Translations under genes and position numbers: made by a program | Notes under the pieces: model-generated | What the model saw: only the letters and a program-made list of their open reading frames with translations | The model's database searches: none | Told to the model about the DNA's origin: nothing | NCBI GenBank assembly: GCA_020693165.1 | Contig: JAIMJQ010000004.1 | Coordinates: forward strand, 24,289 to 64,032 | Length of the DNA stretch: 39,744 bases | Origin: Xanthomonas sp. | Lineage (GTDB): Bacteria; Pseudomonadota; Gammaproteobacteria; Xanthomonadales; SZUA-5 | Reading direction: 5' to 3' | Part shown: positions 27,354-39,695 of the stretch, in pieces | Layout of the letters: the number at the start of each line of letters is the position of its first letter | How positions within the stretch are numbered: the first letter of the stretch is position 1

Positions 27354-28814
27354 GTGTCATTCCTCGATCGACTCAAGCGCGAAGCGGACCAACAACGGCA
27401 ACAAGCCGAGCAACAGGCGCTGGAGCGGGAACAGCGCGAGACGCGTTACCGCTCGCAGATCGAGCCGAAGATGAAGGCCCTGCTCGCGTACCTCGAAGGG
27501 TTGGCGGCGACCCTGCTTGAGGTCAAGCCCGCGATCGTCGTGCGCATGGCCATCCAGGGTTACGGTGAGCTTTGCGCCGTGCCCTTTTTTGACTACAAGA
27601 TTGAGCACGAACGCCGCCACCGCAGCTTCACGATCACCATGACCTGGAGCATGAAGGTCGATGGCGAGCGTGCTCCGATCGTGCGTGCCGATGGCGTTAC
27701 CCGGGTCAAGGCGCTGACCAGCATCTTCCGCCAGTACCATCTCGGCGGCATCAAGGAAGAGAAGCGCACACCGCAGGGCGAACTTTCGTGCGCCACCTTT
27801 CACGCCCGCGGTTACATCAAGGCGCGCATGGAAGCAACGATCTCGGCAGACGACCCGGTCTTGCGACTGATCTTCGACAATGCAAGCTGGCTCGGCGCCA
27901 GTCGCCGCCAGGTGCCGTGGGAGCAGATCGACGACGACCTGTTCGACCGCATCGCGCGCTTCATAGTCCGTGAGGACGATTCGCTGTTCACCGAGGAATT
28001 GTCAGACGCGCTGAAGCAGAAGTTACGCAGGGAACCGCAGCCGCCTGCGCCTGCAGTCCCGACCGCGGCGGCCGCGCGTGACGCCGCGCCGCGGCCGGTC
28101 AGTCACGCTGCGCCGATCGCGGCGCAAGCATCCGTACCGGTACCCGCAGCACCGGCACTGAAGCCAGCACAATCGCAAGACACGGCTTCTGCGCCGGGCA
28201 ACGCTGCCGCGCTGGCGCTGATGGCGCAGGGCGAGATGATCGAGATCGACGAAAGCAAGCTCGGTCTGGCCGACTTCAAGGAATCCGAGCAGCCGTCGAG
28301 CGTGTTTTCTGCCGATGCCCTGCGCCGGGCAGCACCCGCGCCGAAACTCGATTCGTCGCCACTCACCACCGCTGTCGGCACGATCCCGGCGCCGCCGCCG
28401 GTTGCCGCAGGTGAGGTCATCGCGATCGACGAAAGCAAGCTTGGCCTCGACCTCGAACCGGCGCCGATCGTGATCGAGCGCGTGCCGGTCATGGCACCCA
28501 TGTCGTCGCCGCTGCCGGCGACTCCTGCTGTTCTGCCGCCCGCGGCCGCGACGCCGCAGTCCCTGCAAACGCCAGCTCCGCGCCCCTCGGCACCCGCAAA
28601 CGCTGCGCAGTTGCCCGCGGAGACCGCTGTGCAGCGAGCGGCGGTGCAACCGCCACGCCCGCCAGCCGTCGCTGCGGCGCCGTCCGAGCCCACCAGCAAC
28701 CAAGCTGCGCCGACCGAGGAGGTGCAGGAGCGCGATGCCGCGCTGTTCCGTTTGCGCATGCGCGCGATGATGGCGCGCCTGCGCAGCGACGAAGCCGGCG
28801 ACGCCAACGGCTGA
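27354..28814 (+). CDS. Unrecognised cytosolic protein with a duplicated IDESKLGL motif
   Basis: No family recognised. The 486-residue product has no signal or membrane span. Residues 1-45 are a probable coiled coil (DRLKREADQQRQQAEQQALEREQRE). Residues about 45-235 form a globular region with a long basic, aromatic core (FFDYKIEHERRHRSFTITMTWS, then RQVPWEQIDDDLFDRIARFIVRED). The rest is an Ala/Pro linker with IDESKLGL at 298-305 and again at 358-365. The end is charged (ERDAALFRLRMRAMMARLRS). GTG 27354 is preferred over ATG 27261 because a promoter lies between them; the SD is weak. It is convergent with the oxygenase gene and divergent from zipA. Confidence 0.7.
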   Translation: MSFLDRLKREADQQRQQAEQQALEREQRETRYRSQIEPKMKALLAYLEGLAATLLEVKPAIVVRMAIQGYGELCAVPFFDYKIEHERRHRSFTITMTWSMKVDGERAPIVRADGVTRVKALTSIFRQYHLGGIKEEKRTPQGELSCATFHARGYIKARMEATISADDPVLRLIFDNASWLGASRRQVPWEQIDDDLFDRIARFIVREDDSLFTEELSDALKQKLRREPQPPAPAVPTAAAARDAAPRPVSHAAPIAAQASVPVPAAPALKPAQSQDTASAPGNAAALALMAQGEMIEIDESKLGLADFKESEQPSSVFSADALRRAAPAPKLDSSPLTTAVGTIPAPPPVAAGEVIAIDESKLGLDLEPAPIVIERVPVMAPMSSPLPATPAVLPPAAATPQSLQTPAPRPSAPANAAQLPAETAVQRAAVQPPRPPAVAAAPSEPTSNQAAPTEEVQERDAALFRLRMRAMMARLRSDEAGDANG

Positions 28815-28854
28815 TCGCGCATCCGCCGCGATCGCGCATCCCGCTCGACCCGGC

Positions 28855-29790
28855 TCAGATCAGGCGAATTTCGCGCAAGCGCTCGAGCAGATAGTCATTC
28901 GCCGTGATCGGCTGCGGATAGCGGCTCGGGTTGTCGGCGGTCACACATTGCGCCAGCACGTCGATCGGGAAGTCCGGGTTGGGGTGCAGGAAGAACGGCA
29001 CCGAATAACGCGGTTGTCGCGAGTTGGCGCCGGGCGGGTTGACCACCCGGTGGGAGGTCGACGGATAGACGTGGTTGGTGAGGCGTTGCAGCATGTCGCC
29101 GATATTGACGACGATGGCGTCGCCCGCGGTGGTCACCGGCAGCCATTCGCCCTGGCGCGTCAGCACCTGCAGACCTTCGGCGCTGGCGCCGACCAGCAGT
29201 GTGATCAGGTTGATGTCCTCGTGGGCACCGGCGCGCTCATTCGGCACCTCGTCTTCGGTGATCGGCGGATAGTGGATCGGCCGCAGGATCGAATTGCCGA
29301 AGTGGGTCTTGTCGTCGAAGTAGTGTTCCGGCAGATCGATGTGCAGCGCCAGCGCGCGCAGCACGCGCGAGCCCAACCGGTCGAGCGCCTGGTAGAGGCC
29401 GTAACCCAGCTCGCGGAATTCGGGGACCTCCTCGGGCCACAGGTTCTCCGGCATGACCTCGGCATACGGCGAGTCGCGCGGAATTTCGCGACCGATATGC
29501 CAGAACTCCTTGAGATCGGGGTGCTGCGAATCCTTCGCGGTCTCGACCATGAACGGCGTGTAGCCGCGTGCCCCGCCGCCGCCTTCGACATGGTAGCGAC
29601 GCTTGGTGGCCTCGGGCAGGTCGAAGAAGCGCTTGAACGCGGCATAGGCACCATCGATCAGGCGCGAAGGAATTTCGTGCCCGGAAATGCAGCAAAAGCC
29701 GAACTCCCGGTAAGCGCGACCGAGTTCGCCGACGAATGCCGCGCGATCGCTGTCGAAGCGACGAATGTCGAGAGTAGGTACGCCAGCCAT
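28855..29790 (-). CDS. Isopenicillin N synthase-like 2-oxoglutarate/Fe(II) oxygenase
   Basis: A 311-residue soluble non-heme iron oxygenase. The jelly-roll iron site is visible: HED in AGAHEDINLITLL (H-x-D), the distal His in STSHRVVNPPG, and the 2-oxoglutarate-binding RYSVPFF (R-x-S). The N-terminal DIOX_N domain (FVGELGRAYREFGFCCISGHEIP) completes the architecture. Substrate unknown; it may act on a small molecule. Start at 29790 gives the normal N-terminus. A 9-bp hairpin at 29841-29868 separates it from pit. Confidence 0.9.
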   Translation of the reverse strand: MAGVPTLDIRRFDSDRAAFVGELGRAYREFGFCCISGHEIPSRLIDGAYAAFKRFFDLPEATKRRYHVEGGGGARGYTPFMVETAKDSQHPDLKEFWHIGREIPRDSPYAEVMPENLWPEEVPEFRELGYGLYQALDRLGSRVLRALALHIDLPEHYFDDKTHFGNSILRPIHYPPITEDEVPNERAGAHEDINLITLLVGASAEGLQVLTRQGEWLPVTTAGDAIVVNIGDMLQRLTNHVYPSTSHRVVNPPGANSRQPRYSVPFFLHPNPDFPIDVLAQCVTADNPSRYPQPITANDYLLERLREIRLI

Positions 29791-29840
29791 GCTTGCCAGT
29801 CCCGCGACTTTGAAAAGGCGGCGAGTCTAGCAGCCTGAGC

Positions 29841-29868
29841 GTTTCCCCCGCGCCGTTCCGGGGGAAAC
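29841..29868. terminator. GTTTCCCCC/GGGGGAAAC hairpin between pit and the oxygenase gene
   Basis: Perfect 9-bp arms with a 10-base loop. It follows the pit stop by about 75 bases on the minus strand. There is no T tract, so it may be a terminator of the non-canonical kind or a REP-like element. Confidence 0.4.
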
Positions 29869-29944
29869 AGTCGAAGGACGAACGCTGGCATTGCGGAATG
29901 ACGACCCATCGGCGATCGGATCCCCCGTCACGAGCAAATGCTGT

Positions 29945-31063
29945 TCACATCCCCAACGCACGCATCGTCGCGACCAGCGCGTATGCCAGCCCTGCGGTCA
30001 CCGGAATGGTGAACACCCACGCCCACAGGATGCGTTCGACCACCGTCCAGCGCAGTGCGTTAGCGCGTTTGGCGAAGCCGACGCCCATGATCGCGGTGGA
30101 GATGCTGTGGGTGGTCGAGACCGGCATGCCCAGCATCGCCGCGCCGGACAGGATGGTCGCCGATGCGGTTTCCGCGGCGAAACCATGGATCGGGTGCAGC
30201 TTGACCATCTTGTGGCCGAGCGTTTTGATGATGCGCCAGCCGCCGGTCGCCGTACCTGCGGCCATCACCAGCGCACAGGTGACCTTGATCCAGGTGTCGA
30301 TGCCACCGTCGTTGGTGCCGGGGTGCAGAAAACCGAGTAAATCCGGAAGCCTGTCCAGCGTGCCCGCGGCCTCTGCCCCGAGCAGCGCCAGCGCGATGAT
30401 GCCCATGGTCTTCTGGGCGTCGTTGAGGCCGTGGGCGAAGCCCATGTAGGCGGCCGAGGCCAACTGCGCCTTGCCGAAGAAGGCATTCACGAAGCGCGGT
30501 CGCGCCAGGTGCGCCAGCCAGCCGCCAGAGCGCGCCATCGCCGCGATGATCGCGAACAGCAGGCCCATGAGGATGACGCCGAGCAGGAAGCCGATGATCG
30601 GCGAACTGATCATCGGCACCACGACCTTGTAAAACAGGCCGCCGCCCCTGTACCAGGGATCCGCCTCCTGCGCCCAGACCAGCGCTCCGGTGTCGCCATC
30701 GGCAGCCGCCACCGCCGCTCCGCACAGTCCGCCGATCAGCGCGTGGCTCGAACTCGACGGCAATCCCCACCACCAGGTGATCAGGTTCCAGATGATCGCG
30801 CCCAGCAGCGCGCACAGCAGCACACCCGACGTGATCGTTACCACGCTGGAATCGACCAGGCCGCTGGCAATGGTCTTGGCGACGGCGTCGCCGGCCAGTG
30901 CGCCGATCAGGTTCATCGATGCGGCCAGGCCGACTGCCTGAAGCGGGGTCAGCACCTTGGTGGCGACCACGGTGGCGATCGAATTGGCAGTGTCGTGGAA
31001 GCCGTTGATGAATTCGAACGCCAGCGCGATCGCGATCAGCAGCAGCAGAAGGGCAAGGGCCAC
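29945..31063 (-). CDS. pit: Low-affinity inorganic phosphate transporter, Pit family
   Basis: A 372-residue inner-membrane phosphate/metal symporter. The two inverted Pit signatures are present: NGFHDTANSIATVVATKVL near the start and GFAHGLNDAQKTMGIIALAL near residue 215. About ten spans are expected. The start is the GTG at 31063, eight bases beyond the DUF47 stop and preceded by GAGG; the longer frame is DUF47 read in another frame. Together with DUF47 it forms the usual Pit/PhoU-like pair. Confidence 0.93.
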   Translation of the reverse strand: MALALLLLLIAIALAFEFINGFHDTANSIATVVATKVLTPLQAVGLAASMNLIGALAGDAVAKTIASGLVDSSVVTITSGVLLCALLGAIIWNLITWWWGLPSSSSHALIGGLCGAAVAAADGDTGALVWAQEADPWYRGGGLFYKVVVPMISSPIIGFLLGVILMGLLFAIIAAMARSGGWLAHLARPRFVNAFFGKAQLASAAYMGFAHGLNDAQKTMGIIALALLGAEAAGTLDRLPDLLGFLHPGTNDGGIDTWIKVTCALVMAAGTATGGWRIIKTLGHKMVKLHPIHGFAAETASATILSGAAMLGMPVSTTHSISTAIMGVGFAKRANALRWTVVERILWAWVFTIPVTAGLAYALVATMRALGM

Positions 31064-31071
31064 GGTCGGCC

Positions 31072-31698
31072 TCAGTTGTTCTTGAGAACGATCTGGTAAG
31101 CGACCACCCCGGCTTCTCGACAGCGGTCGATGGCCTTCTCCAGGATCTCGTAGAAGTCGTGCACCATGAAGGTCTGGATCGGATCGTATTTGCCGGCATA
31201 CAACTCGCGGTAAAGCTCCAGCATCAAGCGGTCGGCCTCGACCTCGATCGCCCGCAAGCGGTCCGACAGTACCTTCATTGGCTCGATCTTCATTGTGCGC
31301 AGTTCGTGCACCATCTTGCCGACGACTTCGGCGGCGTCGACCAGCATGCGTGCGCGCGGCACGAAGTCGATGCCGTGGATGCGTTCGCCGGCAAGCACGT
31401 AGCGTTCGGCAAACTTCTCCACCGTTTTCGGAATGCGATACAGCGCGTTGCCAAGCGCTTCGATGTCCTCGCGCTCGAGCGCGGTGATGAAGGTCTTGAC
31501 CAGTTCGCTGCGAATCGCCTCGGCGACCCGGCGTTCGCGCTCGCGGGCCAGCCGGAATTCCTCCAGCGAGGGCTGGCTGGACTTGCATTCGACCAGTGCC
31601 AGCAGCGCCCGGGTGGAGTCCAGCGCGGCGGCGGCGCTGTCTTCCAGCAAGCCGAAGAAGCGGTCGCCCTTGCCGAAGATGGTCTGCAACGAAAACAT
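31072..31698 (-). CDS. DUF47 (PhoU-like) accessory protein of Pit
   Basis: A 208-residue helical, cytosolic PhoU-like protein (ERERRVAEAIRSELVKTFITALEREDIEALGNALYRIPKTVEKF). DUF47 proteins modulate the Pit transporter encoded beside them. The start ATG at 31698 has GGGGGC upstream and gives the normal MFSLQTIFGKGDRFF N-terminus. The longer frame from 31797 runs into truD. It lies 55 bases after truD and before pit, so probably co-transcribed with pit and possibly with truD. Confidence 0.92.
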   Translation of the reverse strand: MFSLQTIFGKGDRFFGLLEDSAAAALDSTRALLALVECKSSQPSLEEFRLARERERRVAEAIRSELVKTFITALEREDIEALGNALYRIPKTVEKFAERYVLAGERIHGIDFVPRARMLVDAAEVVGKMVHELRTMKIEPMKVLSDRLRAIEVEADRLMLELYRELYAGKYDPIQTFMVHDFYEILEKAIDRCREAGVVAYQIVLKNN

Positions 31699-31753
31699 GG
31701 TGCCCCCGCGGGTATCGCGATGATGAAGGTTTTGTGAAGTCGCGGATGCTCGC

Positions 31754-32806
31754 TCAGTCGGGGGTATCGGCGCCAGTGGGCAGGCCACCGGCGACATCGA
31801 TCAGTTCGCGGATCAGTGCGGTCGCATAGGCGCCGGGGGGCAAGCCGAAGCACAGCCGCAATGGTTGGCCGGACGCACTGCCATCGACCAGCCATTGCCA
31901 CTCCAGGCGCTCGGGAATGGCGCGCAGCGGCCTTCGCTCCGATTCGACGGCGGCCGCCAGCAGACCGGTCGCAAGGTCCGCGTTGGCACCGGCGCAATCC
32001 TGCTCGAGCGCAGCGCAGGCGCCGGCGGTGGGCGACGGCGGCTGTCCCCACAACGGGCCGGTCGGGTGGATGTCTCCCGAAGCGCAGCGTTGAATGAGGA
32101 CTTCGTCCGGCTCAACCGGCCCGAACCAGGCGCGCCGACCGGCGAGATTGCACAGATCGCCGGCGATCACATGGTCCCAACTGCCTTCGCGCACGCGACG
32201 GTCCAACACCGCGTTGAAGATCGCGCTGCGCGCCGCGGACAGCGCGAACGAGCGCTCGCTGCGCTCGAGCTGCTCGCCGGCGAATAGGCGTCGCGCCAGT
32301 TGCAGGTTGCCGCCGGACTGGCCAAAGCGCTGCTCGCCGAAGTAGTTCGGCGCGCCGCGATCGCGCAGACGCTCGAGCACCATATGCGCCCGTTCGCGAT
32401 CGCCAACCACTTCGCGCAGCACCAGTTCGAAGCCATTGCCGACCAGTGCCCCCCGTTTCAACTTTCGCGAATGGCGCTGCACACCGAGCACCCGTACCCC
32501 AGCCAGTTGCAGGGTCGACCAGTCGACGCTGCGTCCTGGCAGCTGCACGGTAAAGTGCTGGCGCGCAACCGCATGACGGTCCTTCAGGCCGGCGAAGCCG
32601 ACCGCCACCTGCGGCACCTTGGCGAAGCGTGCCAGTCCGCGCGCAACCCATTCGGTGTTGGCGCCGCGCTTCTCGATCCGCAGCAGATCGTGCTCGCCGA
32701 GACCGTCGGCGGCGAAACTCAGCGTCTCCTCGACGACAAAGTCCTCGGGCGCAGATTTCAGCACACCGCGCAGCGGCGGCCCGCCCCAGGCGTATGCGAG
32801 GCTCAT
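31754..32806 (-). CDS. truD: tRNA pseudouridine(13) synthase TruD
   Basis: A 350-residue TruD enzyme, which makes pseudouridine at U13 of tRNA-Glu. The conserved catalytic segment GFAGLKDRHAVARQHFTV holds the catalytic Asp in LKDRHA. The permuted TruD insertion domain follows, with NYFGEQRFG and DEVLIQRCASGDIHPTGPLWG. ATG at 32806. It follows ispF by 49 bases; in many relatives surE and pcm come after truD, here DUF47-pit do. Confidence 0.95.
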   Translation of the reverse strand: MSLAYAWGGPPLRGVLKSAPEDFVVEETLSFAADGLGEHDLLRIEKRGANTEWVARGLARFAKVPQVAVGFAGLKDRHAVARQHFTVQLPGRSVDWSTLQLAGVRVLGVQRHSRKLKRGALVGNGFELVLREVVGDRERAHMVLERLRDRGAPNYFGEQRFGQSGGNLQLARRLFAGEQLERSERSFALSAARSAIFNAVLDRRVREGSWDHVIAGDLCNLAGRRAWFGPVEPDEVLIQRCASGDIHPTGPLWGQPPSPTAGACAALEQDCAGANADLATGLLAAAVESERRPLRAIPERLEWQWLVDGSASGQPLRLCFGLPPGAYATALIRELIDVAGGLPTGADTPD

Positions 32807-32855
32807 GGCGCGGTGCCCACTGCGTCATGGAGATGCACCCGGACCGTTGACCTCG

Positions 32856-33353
32856 TCATTGAGCGTCGCCGACCGGATGCAGCAGCACCACCGCCTGCAC
32901 GGCGATGCCCTCCTCGCGTCCGGTAAAGCCCAGGCGCTCGGAAGTGGTCGCCTTGACGCTGACGGCATCGACCGCGCACGCGAGGTCGGCGGCGATGCGT
33001 TCGCGCATCGCCGGCACATGCACCGCCAGCCGTGGCCGTTCGCACACGACCACCAGGTCGCAGTTGCCGATTGCGTAACCGCGCGCTGCGATCAGCGCAC
33101 GGCAATGTCGCAGCAGCGCGCGGCTGTCGGCGTCGCGCCAGCGCTCGTCGCCGGGCGGAAAATGCTGCCCGATGTCGCCCAGCGCCAATGCGCCGAGCAT
33201 GGCGTCGCACAGCGCGTGCAGCGCCACGTCGCCATCGGAGTGCGCAACGATGCCGTGGCCGTGGGCAATGCGCACGCCACCCAGCATCACATGGTCGCCG
33301 GGCCCGAACGCGTGCACGTCGTAGCCGACGCCGATGCGCGGCCAATGGCTCAT
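32856..33353 (-). CDS. ispF: 2-C-methyl-D-erythritol 2,4-cyclodiphosphate synthase
   Basis: A 165-residue MEP-pathway enzyme that cyclises CDP-ME 2-phosphate. The metal-binding GYDVHAFG (Asp and His), [28 protein letters not shown] and [17 protein letters not shown] motifs are complete. The ATG overlaps the ispD stop as ATGA. Length is normal for the family. Confidence 0.97.
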   Translation of the reverse strand: MSHWPRIGVGYDVHAFGPGDHVMLGGVRIAHGHGIVAHSDGDVALHALCDAMLGALALGDIGQHFPPGDERWRDADSRALLRHCRALIAARGYAIGNCDLVVVCERPRLAVHVPAMRERIAADLACAVDAVSVKATTSERLGFTGREEGIAVQAVVLLHPVGDAQ

Positions 33354-34054
33354 GCCGCCTGCGCCCGGAGCAGGAAGCGCGCCAACGCCAGATCGTGCGC
33401 GGTAGTCACCTTGATGTTGTCTTCGGCCCCCTCGACCAGGATTGCCTTGGCCCCCGCCCATTCCATCGCCTGAGCTTCGTCGGTCGGGGTCGTTCCGCGC
33501 ACCCGCGCGGCGGCGAGCGCGTCCGCAAGTGCCCTGCGCCGGAACAGCTGCGGCGTCAGTGCACGCCAGAGCTCGCTGCGGGACACGGTTTCGGCCACTT
33601 CGACACGCTGCTTGGCGACCGTCGCTGGCGCCTGACGCTTGATCGTGTCGCGCACCGGCGCCGCCAGCAAGCCACCGTCGCCGTCGCCGACGGCATCGAT
33701 CAGTCGATCGACATCGCACACCCGCACGCAGGGCCGCGCAGCGTCGTGCACCAGCACCCAGGAATCGGCGCCAGCCTCCGCCGGCAATGCGTTCAGTCCA
33801 GCCAGCACCGAGTCGGCGCGCTCGGCGCCACCTGGCGCGGTGAGCAACGGCTTGTTGCCGATTTCCGACCACCCCGGCCAATGCGCATCGTCGGGCGCCA
33901 ACACCACCATCAGTCCGCGCACCCGCGGGACCTGCGCCAGCCGCGTCAATGTCCAGTGCAACAATGGCCGACCCTCGACGTCGGCATATTGCTTGGGCCG
34001 CTCCGCGCCGAAGCGACGTCCGCTTCCCGCCGCCGGCACCACAACCCAGATCAT
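33350..34054 (-). CDS. ispD: 2-C-methyl-D-erythritol 4-phosphate cytidylyltransferase
   Basis: A 234-residue cytidylyltransferase of the MEP pathway. It has the nucleotide-binding [26 protein letters not shown] and the C-terminal [14 protein letters not shown]. The ATG overlaps the ftsB stop and the stop overlaps the ispF start, so ftsB, ispD and ispF are coupled. Confidence 0.96.
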   Translation of the reverse strand: MIWVVVPAAGSGRRFGAERPKQYADVEGRPLLHWTLTRLAQVPRVRGLMVVLAPDDAHWPGWSEIGNKPLLTAPGGAERADSVLAGLNALPAEAGADSWVLVHDAARPCVRVCDVDRLIDAVGDGDGGLLAAPVRDTIKRQAPATVAKQRVEVAETVSRSELWRALTPQLFRRRALADALAAARVRGTTPTDEAQAMEWAGAKAILVEGAEDNIKVTTAHDLALARFLLRAQAA

Positions 34055-34368
34055 TGCTTGGTTTCCTCGGCGCGCGCCGCGGCGGCCGCGGCCGCGCGCT
34101 TCGGTTCGGCCACCTGAATCAGCTTTTCGCCTTCCTTGATCATGCCGAGCTCCGAGCGCGCGCGCTCCTCGATGGCATCGCGACCGGTCTTCAGATCCTC
34201 GACCTCGGCCGAAAGCGCCTCATTGCGTCGGCGCAGCGCCGCGTTCTCGGCGCGCTGCACGTCGAGCGCCTTCTCCAGCTCCCAGACGTCATTCATGCCA
34301 CCACGAAACCACAGCTGGTACTGCAGTGCGACCAGCAGCAACAGCAGCAGGAGCAGCAACCAGCGCAT
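34051..34368 (-). CDS. ftsB: Cell division protein FtsB
   Basis: A 105-residue divisome protein. It has a short N-terminal hydrophobic span ([20 protein letters not shown]) and a periplasmic coiled coil ([27 protein letters not shown]). The C-terminal tail is Ala/Arg-rich and longer than in E. coli. It starts 15 bases after eno. Confidence 0.93.
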   Translation of the reverse strand: MRWLLLLLLLLLVALQYQLWFRGGMNDVWELEKALDVQRAENAALRRRNEALSAEVEDLKTGRDAIEERARSELGMIKEGEKLIQVAEPKRAAAAAAARAEETKQ

Positions 34369-34383
34369 GGTCGGAGCTTGGCC

Positions 34384-35793
<1,410 letters not shown>

Positions 35794-35798
35794 TCAAT

Positions 35799-35910
35799 TG
35801 CTCACGCGGAGGCGCGGAGGGTCAACTGGCACCCGCCAGGACCAACGGAGCGCGCGGCACGTGCTCCCGATCACATCAAAAGCCTCGACCCGCTCTCCTC
35901 CGCGTGAGCA
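35799..35910. repeat. TGCTCACGCGGAGG inverted repeat between kdsA and eno
   Basis: TGCTCACGCGGAGG (35799-35812) and its complement CCTCCGCGTGAGCA (35897-35910) are 14-bp perfect arms, 84 bases apart. The right arm ends four bases before the kdsA stop codon. The CTCCGCG/CGCGGAG word is a common dispersed repeat type. It may limit read-through from kdsA into eno. Confidence 0.5.
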
Positions 35911-35913
35911 GTT

Positions 35914-36747
35914 CTACAGCCCATCCTCATCGAACGGCCGCGCCTTGACCGCGCGATCGAGCAGCACCAAGGTCTCGAGCAATGCTGCCATGCGCGGCAG
36001 CGGCCAGGCGTTCGGGCCGTCTGAAAGCGCCTTGTCCGGATCAGGATGGGTTTCCATGAACAAGCCGGCCACGCCGACCGCAACGGCCGCCCGCGCCAGT
36101 GCGGGGACAAACTCACGCTGTCCGCCGGAACTGCTGCCCTGCCCGCCGGGCAACTGCACCGAATGGGTCGCATCGAACACCACCGGCGCGCGGGTTTCCC
36201 GCATCACCACCAGCGAGCGCATGTCCGACACCAGGTTGTTGTAGCCGAAGCTGGCGCCGCGCTCGCAGACCATGATCTCATCGTTGCCGACGTCGCGCGC
36301 CTTGCGCACCACATGCTTCATGTCCCATGGCGCGAGGAATTGTCCCTTCTTGATGTTGACCGGCTTCCCGGCGCGGGCGACGCTCTGGATGAAATCGGTC
36401 TGCCGGCACAGGAATGCCGGCGTCTGCAGCACGTCGACCACCGCTGCGACTTCGTTCATCGGGGTGTACTCGTGTACGTCGGTCAGCACCGGCACGCCGA
36501 TCTGCCGCTTGACCTCGGCCAGCACCTTCAGTCCCTCCTGCATGCCCGGCCCACGGAAGCTGGTGCCCGACGAGCGGTTGGCCTTGTCGAAGCTCGACTT
36601 GAAGATGAAGGGGATGCCAAGCCCATCGGCGATCTCCTTGAGCCGGCCGGCGACATCGAGTTGCAGTTGCATCGACTCGATGACACACGGGCCGGCGATC
36701 AGGAAGAGCGGTCGATCGAGGCCAATTTCGAAGCCGCACAGACGCAT
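35914..36747 (-). CDS. kdsA: 3-deoxy-8-phosphooctulonate (KDO-8-P) synthase, predicted metal-dependent type
   Basis: A 277-residue enzyme making KDO-8-P for lipopolysaccharide. Motifs [40 protein letters not shown] and [14 protein letters not shown] are present. Residue 21 is Cys in GPCVIES, where E. coli has Asn (GMNVLES); Cys here, with the later His, Glu and Asp, is the signature of the metal-dependent class. The start at 36747 gives the expected N-terminus; the long frame beyond it is non-coding. Confidence 0.95.
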   Translation of the reverse strand: MRLCGFEIGLDRPLFLIAGPCVIESMQLQLDVAGRLKEIADGLGIPFIFKSSFDKANRSSGTSFRGPGMQEGLKVLAEVKRQIGVPVLTDVHEYTPMNEVAAVVDVLQTPAFLCRQTDFIQSVARAGKPVNIKKGQFLAPWDMKHVVRKARDVGNDEIMVCERGASFGYNNLVSDMRSLVVMRETRAPVVFDATHSVQLPGGQGSSSGGQREFVPALARAAVAVGVAGLFMETHPDPDKALSDGPNAWPLPRMAALLETLVLLDRAVKARPFDEDGL

Positions 36748-36794
36748 GGTCGCAGATTGCCGGTAGTTGTCAGTTGGTTGGTGAAGCGGTTGTT

Positions 36795-36861
36795 CGGTGT
36801 TGGTCGTTGGCGGCAAGGCAAAGTTGGCGCTGCGGGCTTTTGCTGCCGACCACCAACACCG
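36795..36861. repeat. Imperfect inverted repeat before kdsA (GTTGGTCGTTGG type)
   Basis: CGGTGTTGGTCGTTGGCGGC (36795-36814, continuing to about 36822) pairs with a downstream arm ending CACCAACACCG at 36861. It lies in the 133-base pyrG-kdsA gap and resembles the element at 21908-21985. Confidence 0.5.
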
Positions 36862-36880
36862 ATCAACCAGCAACCCTCGG

Positions 36881-38575
<1,695 letters not shown>

Positions 38576-38656
38576 CTACCTGCGCGCAGCCGGTTGCGCC
38601 CACGGCAACTTCAGGTTTGGGTACCATCTCGCTTATCGCGTTCGAGATTCCGTGTC

Positions 38657-39592
38657 TTGTCCCTGCTGCGACGCATCAGTCCGTTCCGCTTCTCCGGTGA
38701 ATCGCTCCCGTGCGCACTTTGCGGAGGGCGCGCGCGCACGCTCGTCGGCACCCGCGATCGCTACTGGATGCCGCTGCGCAACGTGCTGTGCAGCCACTGC
38801 GGTCTGGTGTTTCTCGACCCGATGCCGACCGCAGAAGATATCGAGCGCTATTACCGCGACGAGTACCGCCAGCATTACCACGGCGACTCGCAACCTCGCG
38901 CCAAGGCGTTGCTGCGCGACGAGCGCGGAGCCCGCGAGCGCGTCGCCATGCTCGCCCACCTGCTGCGCAAGGGTGATCGCGTGCTCGATATCGGCGCCGG
39001 AACCGGCGCCTTCGTTGCCGCCGCCACTGCCGCCGGCTGGAAGACCGAAGGAATCGAACCGCACCAGGGATTTGCCGCATTCGCGCGTGAGCACTACCAC
39101 GCAACCATCCATGGCACGCTGCTTGAAACCGCACCGCTGAAGGACGGCAGTTTCGACCTGATCACCAGTTCGCACGTTTTCGAGCACCTGCGAACGCCCG
39201 AATTGGCATTCGCCCGCGTACATCGCTTGTTGCGGCCCGATGGCATCTTCCACGTCAACGTCCCTGACATCTCGGACCCGCATCGAACCCCGAACGCACG
39301 CTGGCATTTTGGCCACGTGCACGGGTTTACACGGGAAACGCTGTCGATGCTGGCCTGGCGCAGCGGTTTCGACCTGCTGACCGACTCACCGGCGCACGGC
39401 CCGAATCTGCTGCTGCGCCGCCTGGAGCAGCCGGTTGCCGACTGGATGCGCTATCCCGACCACGCCGCGAACATGCAGCGGTTTTTCGTCGAGCACAGCA
39501 ACTGGCGGCATTTCACCTCAGCCACGCCGTATCGACGGTTCCTGGCCCGCATGCGCCGATTCAGCCGCGAAAACCGGCAACTGCGGTCGTAG
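38657..39592 (+). CDS. SAM-dependent methyltransferase with N-terminal zinc ribbon
   Basis: A class I methyltransferase with a four-Cys zinc ribbon before it (CALC ... CSHCG, about residues 19-52), then the Rossmann core: VLDIGAGTGAFVAAATAAGW (motif I), GIEPHQGFAAFARE, and SFDLITSSHVFEHLRTPELA. This layout is common in methyltransferases of polysaccharide or nucleoside-type clusters; the substrate is unknown. The upstream-most start is GTG at 38552, 12 bases from the pyrG start, which leaves no room for a promoter; a TTG at 38657 gives a normal N-terminus and is preferred. Neither has a clear ribosome site. Confidence 0.8.
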   Translation: MSLLRRISPFRFSGESLPCALCGGRARTLVGTRDRYWMPLRNVLCSHCGLVFLDPMPTAEDIERYYRDEYRQHYHGDSQPRAKALLRDERGARERVAMLAHLLRKGDRVLDIGAGTGAFVAAATAAGWKTEGIEPHQGFAAFAREHYHATIHGTLLETAPLKDGSFDLITSSHVFEHLRTPELAFARVHRLLRPDGIFHVNVPDISDPHRTPNARWHFGHVHGFTRETLSMLAWRSGFDLLTDSPAHGPNLLLRRLEQPVADWMRYPDHAANMQRFFVEHSNWRHFTSATPYRRFLARMRRFSRENRQLRS

Positions 39593-39659
39593 CGCCAACG
39601 CGTACCTCGCCCTCACAGAACATCTCGCATGTCTTTGATTTATATAGGATATTCTGTGC

Positions 39660-39695
39660 GCGAACAAGCGCACCGTCAGGGGCGATCGGGACTCT
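39660..39695. repeat. Dispersed 36-bp repeat, copy 2
   Basis: It matches 12605-12640 at 33 of 36 bases, same orientation. It lies in the gene-free last 152 bases of the window, after an AT-rich stretch (TTTATATAGGATATTC near 39639) and before TTGATCTTGTT (39718 onward). Confidence 0.6.
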
